From: an uncultured Prevotellaceae bacterium
GTDB lineage: Bacteria > Bacteroidota > Bacteroidia > Bacteroidales > Bacteroidaceae
Assembly: GCA_900315745.1 (NCBI GenBank)
Contig: ONAG01000032.1
Coordinates: 1 to 47,012, forward strand
DNA: 47,012 bases
Reading direction: 5' to 3'
The position numbers and the translations under genes are program-made. Below the pieces are notes generated by a model that ran no database searches, was not told the DNA's origin, and saw only the letters and a list, made by a program, of their open reading frames with translations. Shown one piece after another: positions 8,203-15,998 of this stretch (position 1 is its first letter; each line of letters begins with the position of its first letter).

Positions 8203-10401
8203 ATGGGAACATTTTTGAAAAACATAAGAAACTATCTGGACAACCACAAAGGGTTGGTCATTATCGTGATAGCAGCCTTGCTCCTTGAATTGATGTCTGC
8301 TGTGCAGTATTACTTCACCCATCAGATGTTGGAAGATGAATTGGACAAACGGGCTGAAAGTGAGCTGAGAATGAAGGGGATAATCATCACCGGCACGCTA
8401 AGGCAAATGGAGAACACACTGAAAGAACATCTTTGGGATGTGGAGCGCAACATAAGTTATCCTGACTCATTGTTTGATGCAACCAAGCGTGTCATAATGG
8501 CGAATCATAGGGTGATGGGTAGCTTCATTGCATTTACACCTTACTATTATCCCCAGATGGGGCAGCTTTTTGAACCGTATGCATATAAGGACAATGGCAC
8601 TATACATTCTACCAACCTGGCAGAGGAAGATAGGACTGACTATATCAACAATCCCATTTTCATCAAGATGTTGAAGGAAAACAAGCCGTTTTGGAGCGAT
8701 CCCTATGACCATGAGGACGATGGGGTGTTAAAAAAACTGACCACTTATTCTTATCCTCTTAATGATAGTCAGGGACGCATCATAGCAGTAAGTGGCATAG
8801 ACATTTCTCTTGAATGGTTGGGCGACACGTTGAACCAGCGCCATATCTATCCCTCATCATTCTTCCTGTTGCTGACAGAGTCTGGTAAGTTGATTTCAGG
8901 TCCACTTTCCAAACATGTCAAGGAGCAAGATGTAAATAAGGTGATCAACTTGATTAATGACAGCACTGTGGAGCGTATCTACAGCGATAGTCGCCATAGC
9001 AAGGTTATTCGGTTCAAGGATGAAAAAGGCATCGGGGCAAGTGTCTTTTACGCCAGCATGAAAGGAAATCCCAGATGGCAGATTGCCGTAGTGTGTTATG
9101 ATGATGAGGTATATGCTAAATTACACAAGATGCGCATCAACATGCTTGTGTTCATGTTGATGGCGTTGGGCATATTGGGGCTTATTCTCCGTCGCTTCAT
9201 GCTCAACGAGCGTAGGCTCTCGTTGGCAAAGGAAGAGAAGCAGCGTATTGACAATGAATTGCAAATTGCGACAGCCATCCAGAATGCCATGTTGGTAGAG
9301 CAAGATGGAGTGGGGGAGCGTGCCGACATCAACATTGGTGCTGTCCTGAACCCTGCGAAAGAGGTGGGCGGAGACCTCTATAATTATTTCATACGCGATG
9401 AGAAACTGTTTTTCTGTATTGGCGACGTGAGTGGAAAAGGCATTCCCTCGGCACTGGTTATGGCAATGATACAAGCATTGTTCCGCGCCGTGTCGGCTCA
9501 TGAGAGCAATCCTGCATATATAATGAGAACCATCAACGAGTCGGCATGTCGCAACAACAAGACAAATATGTTTGCCACACTTTTCATAGGCGTGCTTGAC
9601 CTCCCCACAGGGCGTTTGCGGTATTGCAATGCCGGGCACGATGCACCGGTGTTGATGGACAACAATGTGGAACCCTTGCCGGTGAAAGCCAACTTGCCAG
9701 TGGGATTGTTTGATGACTTTGTATATGAATTGCAAGAGACAGTTATCAATAAGGGCGCTACTATGTTTTTATATACCGATGGGTTGACAGAAGCGAAGAA
9801 TATCGACCATAAGCTGTTTGGAATGCAGCGAATAATGGCAAATCTAAACCGTATGCGCAATGATCTGCCTAAAGATATTATCCGTAACATGATCAAGCAA
9901 GTGCATCACTTTGTCGCTGAGGAGGAACAAAGTGACGACCTGACCATGCTTGCCGTAAAATATACACCAATTTCCAATGACTATATAGTGCATGGGGAAC
10001 TGACATTGAAGAATGATGTCAGTCTGCTTAAAGACCTACACTCTTTCTTGAAATCGGTGGCAGAAAAGCTTGGCATGGATGTCTCGATGACACGTAAACT
10101 ACGCTTGGCTGTGGAAGAGGCTGTGGTCAATGTGATGAACTATGCCTATCCTTCTGACCAAGAAGGTGCTGTGACAATAAAAGCAATGTCCAATGCCAAT
10201 AATCTGAAGCTTATCATCACAGACCATGGAGTGGCATTTGACCCCACAGAAGCAACGAAAGCAGACACCACTCTATCGGTTGAAGACCGTCCTATTGGTG
10301 GACTCGGAATCCTTCTTGTAAGAGAACTTATGGACTCCATCAACTATGAGAGAATCGACGGCAAGAACATACTGACATTGAAAAAAAGATTGAATAAGTA
10401 A
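8203..10401 (+). CDS. membrane sensor SpoIIE-type PP2C phosphatase fused to RsbW-like ATPase
   Basis: A 733-residue signalling protein combining both enzymes of a partner switch. A first membrane helix (about 20-40) and a second (about 312-332) enclose an extracytoplasmic sensor of about 270 residues that looks like a Cache domain. A SpoIIE/RsbU phosphatase domain follows (about 375-585) with KEVGGDLYNY, GDVSGKGIPSALVMA, YCNAGHDAP, FLYTDGLTEA and SDDLTML. The last 140 residues are a GHKL ATPase like RsbW/SpoIIAB: EEAVVNVMNYAY (N box), DHGVAFDP and GGLGILLV. The phosphatase should dephosphorylate, and the kinase end rephosphorylate, the STAS protein encoded 60 bases downstream. The ATG at 8203 is preferred to a TTG at 8197. 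Confidence 0.93.
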   Translation: MGTFLKNIRNYLDNHKGLVIIVIAALLLELMSAVQYYFTHQMLEDELDKRAESELRMKGIIITGTLRQMENTLKEHLWDVERNISYPDSLFDATKRVIMANHRVMGSFIAFTPYYYPQMGQLFEPYAYKDNGTIHSTNLAEEDRTDYINNPIFIKMLKENKPFWSDPYDHEDDGVLKKLTTYSYPLNDSQGRIIAVSGIDISLEWLGDTLNQRHIYPSSFFLLLTESGKLISGPLSKHVKEQDVNKVINLINDSTVERIYSDSRHSKVIRFKDEKGIGASVFYASMKGNPRWQIAVVCYDDEVYAKLHKMRINMLVFMLMALGILGLILRRFMLNERRLSLAKEEKQRIDNELQIATAIQNAMLVEQDGVGERADINIGAVLNPAKEVGGDLYNYFIRDEKLFFCIGDVSGKGIPSALVMAMIQALFRAVSAHESNPAYIMRTINESACRNNKTNMFATLFIGVLDLPTGRLRYCNAGHDAPVLMDNNVEPLPVKANLPVGLFDDFVYELQETVINKGATMFLYTDGLTEAKNIDHKLFGMQRIMANLNRMRNDLPKDIIRNMIKQVHHFVAEEEQSDDLTMLAVKYTPISNDYIVHGELTLKNDVSLLKDLHSFLKSVAEKLGMDVSMTRKLRLAVEEAVVNVMNYAYPSDQEGAVTIKAMSNANNLKLIITDHGVAFDPTEATKADTTLSVEDRPIGGLGILLVRELMDSINYERIDGKNILTLKKRLNK

Positions 10402-10460
10402 TGCACATTTTATAAAGTATTATCTTTAGAAAACAATAGGAATATTAAAACAATAAAAAA

Positions 10461-10769
10461 ATGAAAACAACCATTCAAGAATTGGAAGACAAGTATTTGG
10501 TAACGTTGGAAGGCGAGCTTGACACTGCGGCAGCAGTGGAGGTGGAGAATATCCTGCAGCCTTTATATACCAGCAATGGGCGTGACATCGTTATCGACTG
10601 CACAAATTTGGAGTATATCGCATCAAGTGGATTGCGCATTCTCATAAGCATCCTGAAAGGTGCAAAGACGAGTGGAAGCAAAGTCATCATGCGCAATATG
10701 AACGACGACATCAAGACTGTGTTCAAGTTGACGGGATTCATCAACTTATTTGAATTTGAGGAGTTGTAG
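10461..10769 (+). CDS. STAS-domain anti-anti-sigma factor-like protein (RsbV/SpoIIAA family)
   Basis: A 102-residue single STAS domain. The phosphorylation loop is YIASSGLRIL, with Ser55 or Ser56 in the usual place, preceded by VIDCTNLE. Unphosphorylated, such proteins bind a partner kinase and release its other client. Being directly downstream of the SpoIIE-RsbW fusion, it is almost certainly that protein's substrate. No sigma-B-like factor is encoded nearby, so what the switch controls is not shown by the sequence. It ends in TAG. Confidence 0.92.
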   Translation: MKTTIQELEDKYLVTLEGELDTAAAVEVENILQPLYTSNGRDIVIDCTNLEYIASSGLRILISILKGAKTSGSKVIMRNMNDDIKTVFKLTGFINLFEFEEL

Positions 10770-10801
10770 AAGACGGGATCTACTGCATCTTTGTCGATAG
10801 T

Positions 10802-10897
10802 TAAATATTGCAGGTCTGCAATATTGATGGCTAAATATTGCCCTAAAAGAACATGCGAAGGGCAAGATGCAAAATGCGAGGCGGGTGCCTTCGCACC
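10802..10897 (+). repeat. structured leader between the STAS gene and psuK
   Basis: The 186 bases before psuK hold several inverted repeats. AATATTGCA (10804-10812) and TGCAATATT (10817-10825) form a perfect 9-base-pair stem with a GGTC loop. A second direct copy of TAAATATTGC stands at 10832-10841. TGCGAAGG (10854-10861) can pair with CCTTCGCA (10888-10895), and alternatively GGTGC (10884-10888) with GCACC (10893-10897); these two stems exclude one another. There is no U-tract, so this is not a plain terminator. Confidence 0.4.
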
Positions 10898-10955
10898 GGT
10901 GCGATTGTTTGCAACCGAGGTGGATGGAAAATGAAGTGACCTAAAAAAAAGAACA

Positions 10956-11864
10956 ATGGACAGATATGTGACTGTTATCGGAGGTACGAACATCGATATT
11001 TCGGCAACTTTGACTGCACCATTCGTTCATGCCGACTCTGTGCCCGGAGAGGTGACGTTAGGGTGGGGTGGTGTTGCTCGAAACATCGCCCATAATCTTC
11101 GGCTTATGGGACATGAGGTTAGGCTGGTCAGTGTCTTTGGTGAGGAGACTTTTGGCAACATGTGTTGGCATGAGTGTCAGACAATCGGCTTGGACCTGAC
11201 GTTGAGTGAGCGCCGCAAGGATATGCGAAGCGGCATGTACCTGTGCATCAACAACCAGACTGGAGAGATGATTGCTGCTGTTGCCGACACCGACATCATT
11301 TCTTGCATTACACCGAATTTTCTGGGTTCACGTATCGATGCCATCAACAACTCTGCTATTGCCCTTGCCGACACCAACATATCCACCGAGGCTTTGCAAT
11401 ACCTAATCGACAACTGCACGGTGCCACTCTTGGTGGATGCCGTGAGTACTGCCAAGGCAACTCGTGTCATTGATGCACTACTTCAGAGCAACACGCATAG
11501 GTTGGATGTTCTGAAACTAAACAGGCAGGAAGCACTGGAGGTAACTCGTTGTGACACAGTAAAATCTTCCGCCGACTATCTTACAGGTATAGGTGTCAGA
11601 CAAGTTTATATCACCTTGGGTAGCGAAGGGGTGTATTGCAGCGATGGTACCCGCCATGAGCATTACAAAGCCATCCCAGCCATGGTGGTAAACACAACGG
11701 GAGCTGGCGATGCCTTTATCGCTGGCGTGGCACATGCCAATTTAAGTGGAATCAATTTCCCCGACTGTGCCATTATGGGGCTGAGAGCCGCCCATGCAGC
11801 TTTGCTTTCCCCACAGACAGTCAATCCTGATGTTGGCAAATATTGTAGCTGTGAGGAGAATTGA
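10956..11864 (+). CDS. psuK: pseudouridine kinase (PfkB family)
   Basis: A 302-residue PfkB/ribokinase-fold sugar kinase that phosphorylates pseudouridine to pseudouridine 5'-phosphate. It starts with the family's N-terminal GG motif (VIGGTNIDISA), followed by GWGGVARNIAHNL. The ATP-site signature near the end is NTTGAGDAFIAG, with the catalytic Asp in GAGD. The specific substrate is inferred from the gene 42 bases downstream, a pseudouridine-5'-phosphate glycosidase, and from close resemblance to PsuK. Together they recycle modified nucleoside from RNA turnover into uracil and ribose 5-phosphate. Confidence 0.93.
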   Translation: MDRYVTVIGGTNIDISATLTAPFVHADSVPGEVTLGWGGVARNIAHNLRLMGHEVRLVSVFGEETFGNMCWHECQTIGLDLTLSERRKDMRSGMYLCINNQTGEMIAAVADTDIISCITPNFLGSRIDAINNSAIALADTNISTEALQYLIDNCTVPLLVDAVSTAKATRVIDALLQSNTHRLDVLKLNRQEALEVTRCDTVKSSADYLTGIGVRQVYITLGSEGVYCSDGTRHEHYKAIPAMVVNTTGAGDAFIAGVAHANLSGINFPDCAIMGLRAAHAALLSPQTVNPDVGKYCSCEEN

Positions 11865-11906
11865 CTAAATATGATGCAACAAAAACCGACATAAAAAACT
11901 GTACAA

Positions 11907-12836
11907 ATGAACAAATATCTTTCCATATCACCTGAAGTGCAGAAATCCCTAGATGAAAAACGTCCTGTAGTAGCACTTGAATCTACAATAATATCGCACG
12001 GCATGCCTTATCCGCAGAATGTGGAAACGGCACTTAAAGTAGAGCAAACAATACGCGACAATGGTGCCGTGCCTGCTACCATCGCCATAATTGGCGGCAA
12101 ACTGAAGGCTGGTTGCACCCCTGATGAAATAGAATACTTGGGTCGCAAAGGACAGGCCGTGACCAAGGCGTCACGCCGTGACTTGCCCGTGCTCATCGCC
12201 CGTGGAGAAGATGGTGCCACTACTGTGACCACGACGATGATAATAGCTGCGATGGCTGGCATACGTGTGTTTGCCACTGGCGGTATCGGCGGCGTCCATC
12301 GTGGTGCCGATAAAACGATGGATATCAGTGCCGACCTTGAGGAGCTTGCCATGACGCCCGTGATGGTCATCTGTGCTGGCGCCAAGTCGATTCTTGATCT
12401 GGGATTGACACTGGAATATCTTGAGACCAAAGGAGTGCCTGTCATAGGTTACGGCACAGAAGAGTTGCCTGCCTTCTACACACGCCACAGTGGATTTAAT
12501 GTGGATTACCGTATAGACACTCCTGAAGAGCTTGCTGCTGTCTTCCGCACCAAGCTTGAATTGGGCTTAAAGGGTGGTATGCTTGTTACAAACCCAATAC
12601 CAGAGGAATACTCAATGCCGGCTGATGTCATCAATAAAGCCATCGACGAAGCCATTGACGAGGCTAATCGTCTTGGTATTCGCGGCAAGGAGACAACGCC
12701 GTTCCTGCTTGCCAAAGTCAAAGATCTTACAGGCGGTGACAGTTTGGATAGCAATATTCAATTGGTTCTCAATAATGCTAAATTGGCAGCTCGTACGGCT
12801 GCTGCCCTTTCCGGAACTTCTGTCAATTGCCTGTAA
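11907..12836 (+). CDS. psuG: pseudouridine-5'-phosphate glycosidase
   Basis: PsuG breaks the C-C glycosidic bond of pseudouridine 5'-phosphate, giving uracil and ribose 5-phosphate. The 309-residue protein has the characteristic stretches VALESTIISHGMPYP near the start, TVTTTMIIAA, and ATGGIGGVHRGA in the middle, and the family's usual length. It follows psuK and completes the two-step pathway. The last 14 bases overlap tail to tail with the convergent DUF4252 gene, which leaves no room for an intergenic terminator. Confidence 0.96.
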   Translation: MNKYLSISPEVQKSLDEKRPVVALESTIISHGMPYPQNVETALKVEQTIRDNGAVPATIAIIGGKLKAGCTPDEIEYLGRKGQAVTKASRRDLPVLIARGEDGATTVTTTMIIAAMAGIRVFATGGIGGVHRGADKTMDISADLEELAMTPVMVICAGAKSILDLGLTLEYLETKGVPVIGYGTEELPAFYTRHSGFNVDYRIDTPEELAAVFRTKLELGLKGGMLVTNPIPEEYSMPADVINKAIDEAIDEANRLGIRGKETTPFLLAKVKDLTGGDSLDSNIQLVLNNAKLAARTAAALSGTSVNCL

Positions 12837-13290
12837 TCATTTGAATGTCCTTTAGGGTGATGGCTCCTTTGACATTGATAATGTTCAAGTTGGAGCCATC
12901 CTCTTGTAGCAGCACAAATTCGTTCTTGCCACCTTTGAGACTGCGTTGATAGATGGTCATCTTCCCTCCATCATCATTCATGCGCATGATTGCCTCATAT
13001 CCTTCAGATTTGTATGTCTTTTTTGCATCATCAAGTATGCGGGGGATGAGTGAGGCTTTCTCACAAGTTAAAATACGTAGTTGATCCAATTTACCAGCAA
13101 CCTTGCTGATGTCGTGATTCCCTGCCTTTACATTGGGTATCATGCCGAGCATCGTTTTAGAAATGAATACGGTGGTAACACCATTTGTGTCCTCATATTT
13201 GTCGAATAGTGCGTCCTGGGCCCTTGCATTTTGTACAACGGTCATGAGAAGCAACGACAAAAACACTATATAAATACTACGATGTTTCAT
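12823..13290 (-). CDS. exported DUF4252 protein (second copy, end of sigma operon)
   Basis: A 155-residue secreted protein with a signal peptide ending NARAQ, then the small alpha/beta DUF4252 domain (TTVFISKTMLGMIP, and INVKGAITLKDIQ near the end). DUF4252 proteins are widespread in Bacteroidetes and usually sit with ECF sigma factors; their role is not established. The longer reading frame to 13338 would put 16 residues before the signal peptide, so the start is placed at 13290. It lies 50 bases after the anti-sigma-like gene and is the last gene of this operon. It shares family but little sequence with the copy at 14243-14698. Confidence 0.85.
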   Translation of the reverse strand: MKHRSIYIVFLSLLLMTVVQNARAQDALFDKYEDTNGVTTVFISKTMLGMIPNVKAGNHDISKVAGKLDQLRILTCEKASLIPRILDDAKKTYKSEGYEAIMRMNDDGGKMTIYQRSLKGGKNEFVLLQEDGSNLNIINVKGAITLKDIQMITGN

Positions 13291-13339
13291 GTCTATTATG
13301 ATTTTTAGTTGCAATTGCCTAAATTCATGAACTTTCAAA

Positions 13340-13714
13340 CTAATTGTTGATAGCTTTGTTGATAGCCCCGGAGAAAAGCATGAGCGCGCGTTCTGTTTCT
13401 GCCGCTGCGTCCTCTGGATTGTCGAAGGTGTCCTTCTCTGTCACCGAGGTCAAATTGCTATCCTTCTGTTGATTGTTTGTAAACCATAACGTCACGGAAA
13501 CCAATAGCAGCAGACATGCAGCAGCTGTCATCGCATGTCGCAGCCATGCTCTTCTCCGCTTTTGTATAGACTTCTGTTCATGGCTTGCCCAATCGTCGAT
13601 TTGCGATGAAAGTCTTTCTTCCATTGCGCTTAGGTGTTGGTCGGCCATTCTCAGTTCGTCACCGGTGGCTTCACCCGCTTTTATGCGTCTCAATATTTCA
13701 TCTATCTGCTTCAT
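13340..13714 (-). CDS. probable membrane anti-sigma factor
   Basis: A 124-residue protein with a cytoplasmic N-terminal part of about 58 residues (MKQIDEILRRIKAGEATGDE), one membrane helix (AACLLLLVSVTLWF, about 66-80) and a short extracytoplasmic tail. This single-pass layout, and a start overlapping the ECF sigma stop by four bases, are what is expected of a small anti-sigma factor. No zinc-binding HxxxCxxC of the ZAS type is present, so the role rests on position and topology. Confidence 0.65.
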   Translation of the reverse strand: MKQIDEILRRIKAGEATGDELRMADQHLSAMEERLSSQIDDWASHEQKSIQKRRRAWLRHAMTAAACLLLLVSVTLWFTNNQQKDSNLTSVTEKDTFDNPEDAAAETERALMLFSGAINKAINN

Positions 13715-14217
13715 CTGTTTCCCTTGATTAGTTTATCACGTATTGTCTTTCGTGCACGGCTCAGGATCACCCTGATGTTGGTCGGTTGCAGTCCAGTGTG
13801 CTGTTGTATCTCTTCGTTCGACATTTCTTCCATGTCGTGCAGAGTGATGATCTTGCGCTGTTGTTCAGGCAATTGTTCGATAAGGCATTTCACCTGAAGG
13901 GATTCCTCTTTCCTCTCCAATATTTTTTCCATGTCACTCTCATTCTCGGCGACTATGGTCAGGTCTTCAGATAATTCGGTGGTGAAGGGGATTTGTTTAC
14001 GCCGAATTTGGTTGAGGTATAGGTTTTTGATGAGGATGGTGCAATATGCCTCTGTGTTTTTGATGTCACCTAACAAATCTCTTTTCTGCCATAGCCTCAA
14101 AAAAGCTTCCTGCACCAAATCCTCGGCTTCCTGGGCATTGCCAGTGAATTGCCACGCCGTCCAGTACATACGGCGTGACAATGGCAGGAATATCTGTTTA
14201 AATTCAGAGGCAGACAT
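13711..14217 (-). CDS. ECF-type RNA polymerase sigma factor
   Basis: A 168-residue sigma-70 family protein with only regions 2 and 4. Region 2 includes NAQEAEDLVQEAFLRLWQ, and region 4 includes LPEQQRKIITLHDMEEMSNE followed by the recognition helix NIRVILSRARKTI. The size and layout are those of group IV (ECF) sigma factors. It is the second gene of a four-gene unit: DUF4252, sigma, anti-sigma-like, DUF4252. A candidate ECF promoter precedes the unit at 14751-14778, so autoregulation is likely. Confidence 0.93.
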   Translation of the reverse strand: MSASEFKQIFLPLSRRMYWTAWQFTGNAQEAEDLVQEAFLRLWQKRDLLGDIKNTEAYCTILIKNLYLNQIRRKQIPFTTELSEDLTIVAENESDMEKILERKEESLQVKCLIEQLPEQQRKIITLHDMEEMSNEEIQQHTGLQPTNIRVILSRARKTIRDKLIKGNR

Positions 14218-14242
14218 CTTTTTGTAATTGAGAAATGCAGTG

Positions 14243-14698
14243 TCAGTTGTTGAGTTTCTCGATGTCGGATGGCCTGAGTTTTCCCTTTATCTGTATTAGC
14301 GAACACTCGTTTGGCTCAATGTTGAGGACGACCATTTCGGTGATGTTCTCATTTTTCGTCTTCACCAGAATCCGTGTCTTTTCTTTATCTTCGTTGCTGT
14401 TTACCATCGTTTCATAACCATTCCTGTTCAAAGATATGGCTTTTTGTGCGAAATCCTGACAGAGCTGCGGGTCGTTTTCAATGTTGAGAATGGTTATATG
14501 ATTGACTCTCTTGATGACGTCGCTTCCATCTTCTTTTTTAATAAATGTCGAGGCCATCGACATCATGGCTTTGGGAATTTCAATATACTCTACATTTGAC
14601 TTGTCCTTGAACTCTTTAAAGAGGTCGTCCACACTCTGTGCGGCCATGTTTGCAGCCCAAACGGTCATCAGTATTATTGTAAATACAGTCTTCTTCAT
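14243..14698 (-). CDS. exported DUF4252 protein (first copy, head of sigma operon)
   Basis: A 151-residue exported protein with signal peptide MKKTVFTIILMTVWAANMAAQ and one DUF4252 domain (VEYIEIPKAMMSMASTF, then IQIKGKLRPSDIEKL near the end). The frame extends to 14761, but residues before the signal peptide are unlikely and would overlap the promoter. The gene leads the ECF operon, with 25 bases to the sigma gene. A plausible idea is that it senses or buffers an envelope signal for the sigma/anti-sigma pair, but nothing in the sequence proves this. Confidence 0.85.
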   Translation of the reverse strand: MKKTVFTIILMTVWAANMAAQSVDDLFKEFKDKSNVEYIEIPKAMMSMASTFIKKEDGSDVIKRVNHITILNIENDPQLCQDFAQKAISLNRNGYETMVNSNEDKEKTRILVKTKNENITEMVVLNIEPNECSLIQIKGKLRPSDIEKLNN

Positions 14699-14750
14699 TT
14701 TTATTTTTTTATTTTTGTGAAACAATGTTTTTGAAGCGCTTACAACCATA

Positions 14751-14778
14751 TAGACACACAAAATGAGATTTCGTTACA
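14751..14778 (-). promoter_or_regulatory. candidate ECF sigma promoter
   Basis: On the minus strand GTAACG (14777-14772) is followed after 16 bases by GTCTA (14755-14751). An AAC-containing -35 box and a GTC-type -10 box at 16-17 base spacing are the general form of ECF promoters. It stands about 53 bases upstream of the DUF4252 start at 14698 and is the natural autoregulated promoter of this sigma operon. Confidence 0.45.
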
Positions 14779-14866
14779 TGCAAATCAAAAAAATCCATAA
14801 TCCATAATTCATTCACCGTTTATGAATCATGAGGATGAAGAAACCCTGTACTTTTGTTTTTGAGTT

Positions 14867-15190
14867 TCACTCCATGATTCTTTCTGCCAGCCTTGTAAGT
14901 TCCTGATAGGGTAGTGCGCCGACCTGCCGCTCGATATCACCGTCCTTGGTGATGAAGAAGAGCGTCGGGATGGACTGGATGCGTGCTGCCATGGCAAGAG
15001 CCTGGTTCTTGTCCACATCCACCTTGAGTACTTTGACACGGCCCTCATAGTCCCCAGCCAGCCGTTTCAACAATGGTGCCATGCCCTGGCAGGGGCCACA
15101 CCATGTGGCATAGAAATCGATGATGACGGGAATCTTGCCCGTGTAGTCGTATCCTCTGAGATACTGCTGATAGTCTTTGATATTCTCCAT
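14867..15190 (-). CDS. trxA: thioredoxin
   Basis: A 107-residue thioredoxin with the active site WCGPC (Cys31, Cys34), the cis-proline loop SIPTLFF, and FYATW before the active site. There is no signal peptide, so it acts in the cytoplasm, reducing protein disulfides. It follows the polyferredoxin gene by ten bases, and the pair is transcribed away from oxyR, pointing to a role in peroxide or thiol stress. Confidence 0.95.
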   Translation of the reverse strand: MENIKDYQQYLRGYDYTGKIPVIIDFYATWCGPCQGMAPLLKRLAGDYEGRVKVLKVDVDKNQALAMAARIQSIPTLFFITKDGDIERQVGALPYQELTRLAERIME

Positions 15191-15200
15191 ATTCGTATTG

Positions 15201-15893
15201 TTATTTTCTTAGTTCCATGATTTTAGTTGGGCAGGCCAGCGTGCATTTTCCGCACTTGATGCAGTCGGGATGCAGGTAGCCTGCTGCCTCACCGCGGGAG
15301 TCGTAAGGCGTGAGTTGCATGGGGCAGACGCGGGCGCAACTCTTGCACTTCATCTGGCAGGCGCTGCTCACGTGGACGCTCTTGAATCCTTTGGGCAGCG
15401 GTTTTTTCTTGGGTGCCACCCAGCGCGAGATGGTTCCCATGGGACAGAAACTGCACCAGGTGCGGGGAGCAAAGATGAACGACAGCACCACGCCTACGAT
15501 GGTGGTGATGAGGATGATGGTCCAGAACACACGCCCCACGTCGCCCCAGTTCTTGGCAAAGCTCAGCTGGATGCCGAACATGGTGAAGATGAAGAGCACC
15601 ATGAACAGCCGGAACCCGAAGGTGCGGACTAACTTCGGTATGGGTCTGTGGGGAGAGTATTTTGAGAGCAGACGGTCGTACATGCTTCCTCTCGGACAGA
15701 CATGGCCGCACCAATATCTGCCTCGCCAGATGGAGGTCAGCAATGGGCCAATCATGCAGATGAGTGCCAGCATGCCTATCACCGGATAGAACCATGCGAT
15801 TATGATGTATGCGAAAAGTATCCAATAGAGCGGCAACCCCTTGGTCTCGAAATGCCGGTGGAAGTTCTTTTTCTTGTTCTTCTTCTGTTCCAT
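15201..15893 (-). CDS. membrane polyferredoxin (NapH/CcoG-like 4Fe-4S protein)
   Basis: A 230-residue protein with a Lys-rich start, about four membrane helices in its first 140 residues, and two kinds of cysteine motif. CGHVCPRG (62-69) and CSFCPMG (147-153) are the membrane-proximal CxxxCP and CxxCP motifs of NapH-type proteins. Two C-terminal 4Fe-4S clusters are formed by CKSCARVCP (from 183) and CIKCGKCTLACP (from 211). It should carry electrons across or along the inner membrane; donor and acceptor are unknown. Operon with thioredoxin and divergence from oxyR suggest a reducing system used under oxidative stress. Confidence 0.85.
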   Translation of the reverse strand: MEQKKNKKKNFHRHFETKGLPLYWILFAYIIIAWFYPVIGMLALICMIGPLLTSIWRGRYWCGHVCPRGSMYDRLLSKYSPHRPIPKLVRTFGFRLFMVLFIFTMFGIQLSFAKNWGDVGRVFWTIILITTIVGVVLSFIFAPRTWCSFCPMGTISRWVAPKKKPLPKGFKSVHVSSACQMKCKSCARVCPMQLTPYDSRGEAAGYLHPDCIKCGKCTLACPTKIMELRK

Positions 15894-15903
15894 ATAGTAT
15901 TCG

Positions 15904-15993
15904 TTTTCTATTACGACTGCAAAATTACAAAGATTATAATAGAAATATGAACGATTTTTTCTATCTTTGCATCGATACCATCTATTATAGAAA
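15904..15993. promoter_or_regulatory. divergent oxyR / polyferredoxin promoter region with repeated TTTCTAT boxes
   Basis: The 105 bases between the two genes hold facing -7 boxes: TAATTTTG for the polyferredoxin (minus, 15927-15920) and TATCTTTG for oxyR (plus, 15962-15969). Around them stand four copies of one element in alternating orientation: TTTCTATTA (15905-15913), TAATAGAAA (15937-15945), TTTCTAT (15958-15964) and ATAGAAA (15987-15993). The first two form a perfect 9-base inverted repeat. The CTAT/ATAG core recalls the OxyR box of enterobacteria, though the spacing differs. Confidence 0.5.
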
Positions 15994-15998
15994 ACAAA

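Noticed and set aside
15270-15789. Long plus-strand ORFs of 120 and 159 residues opposite the polyferredoxin gene
   Set aside because: They are mirror frames of a Cys-motif-complete gene and are His/Met-rich without any domain.
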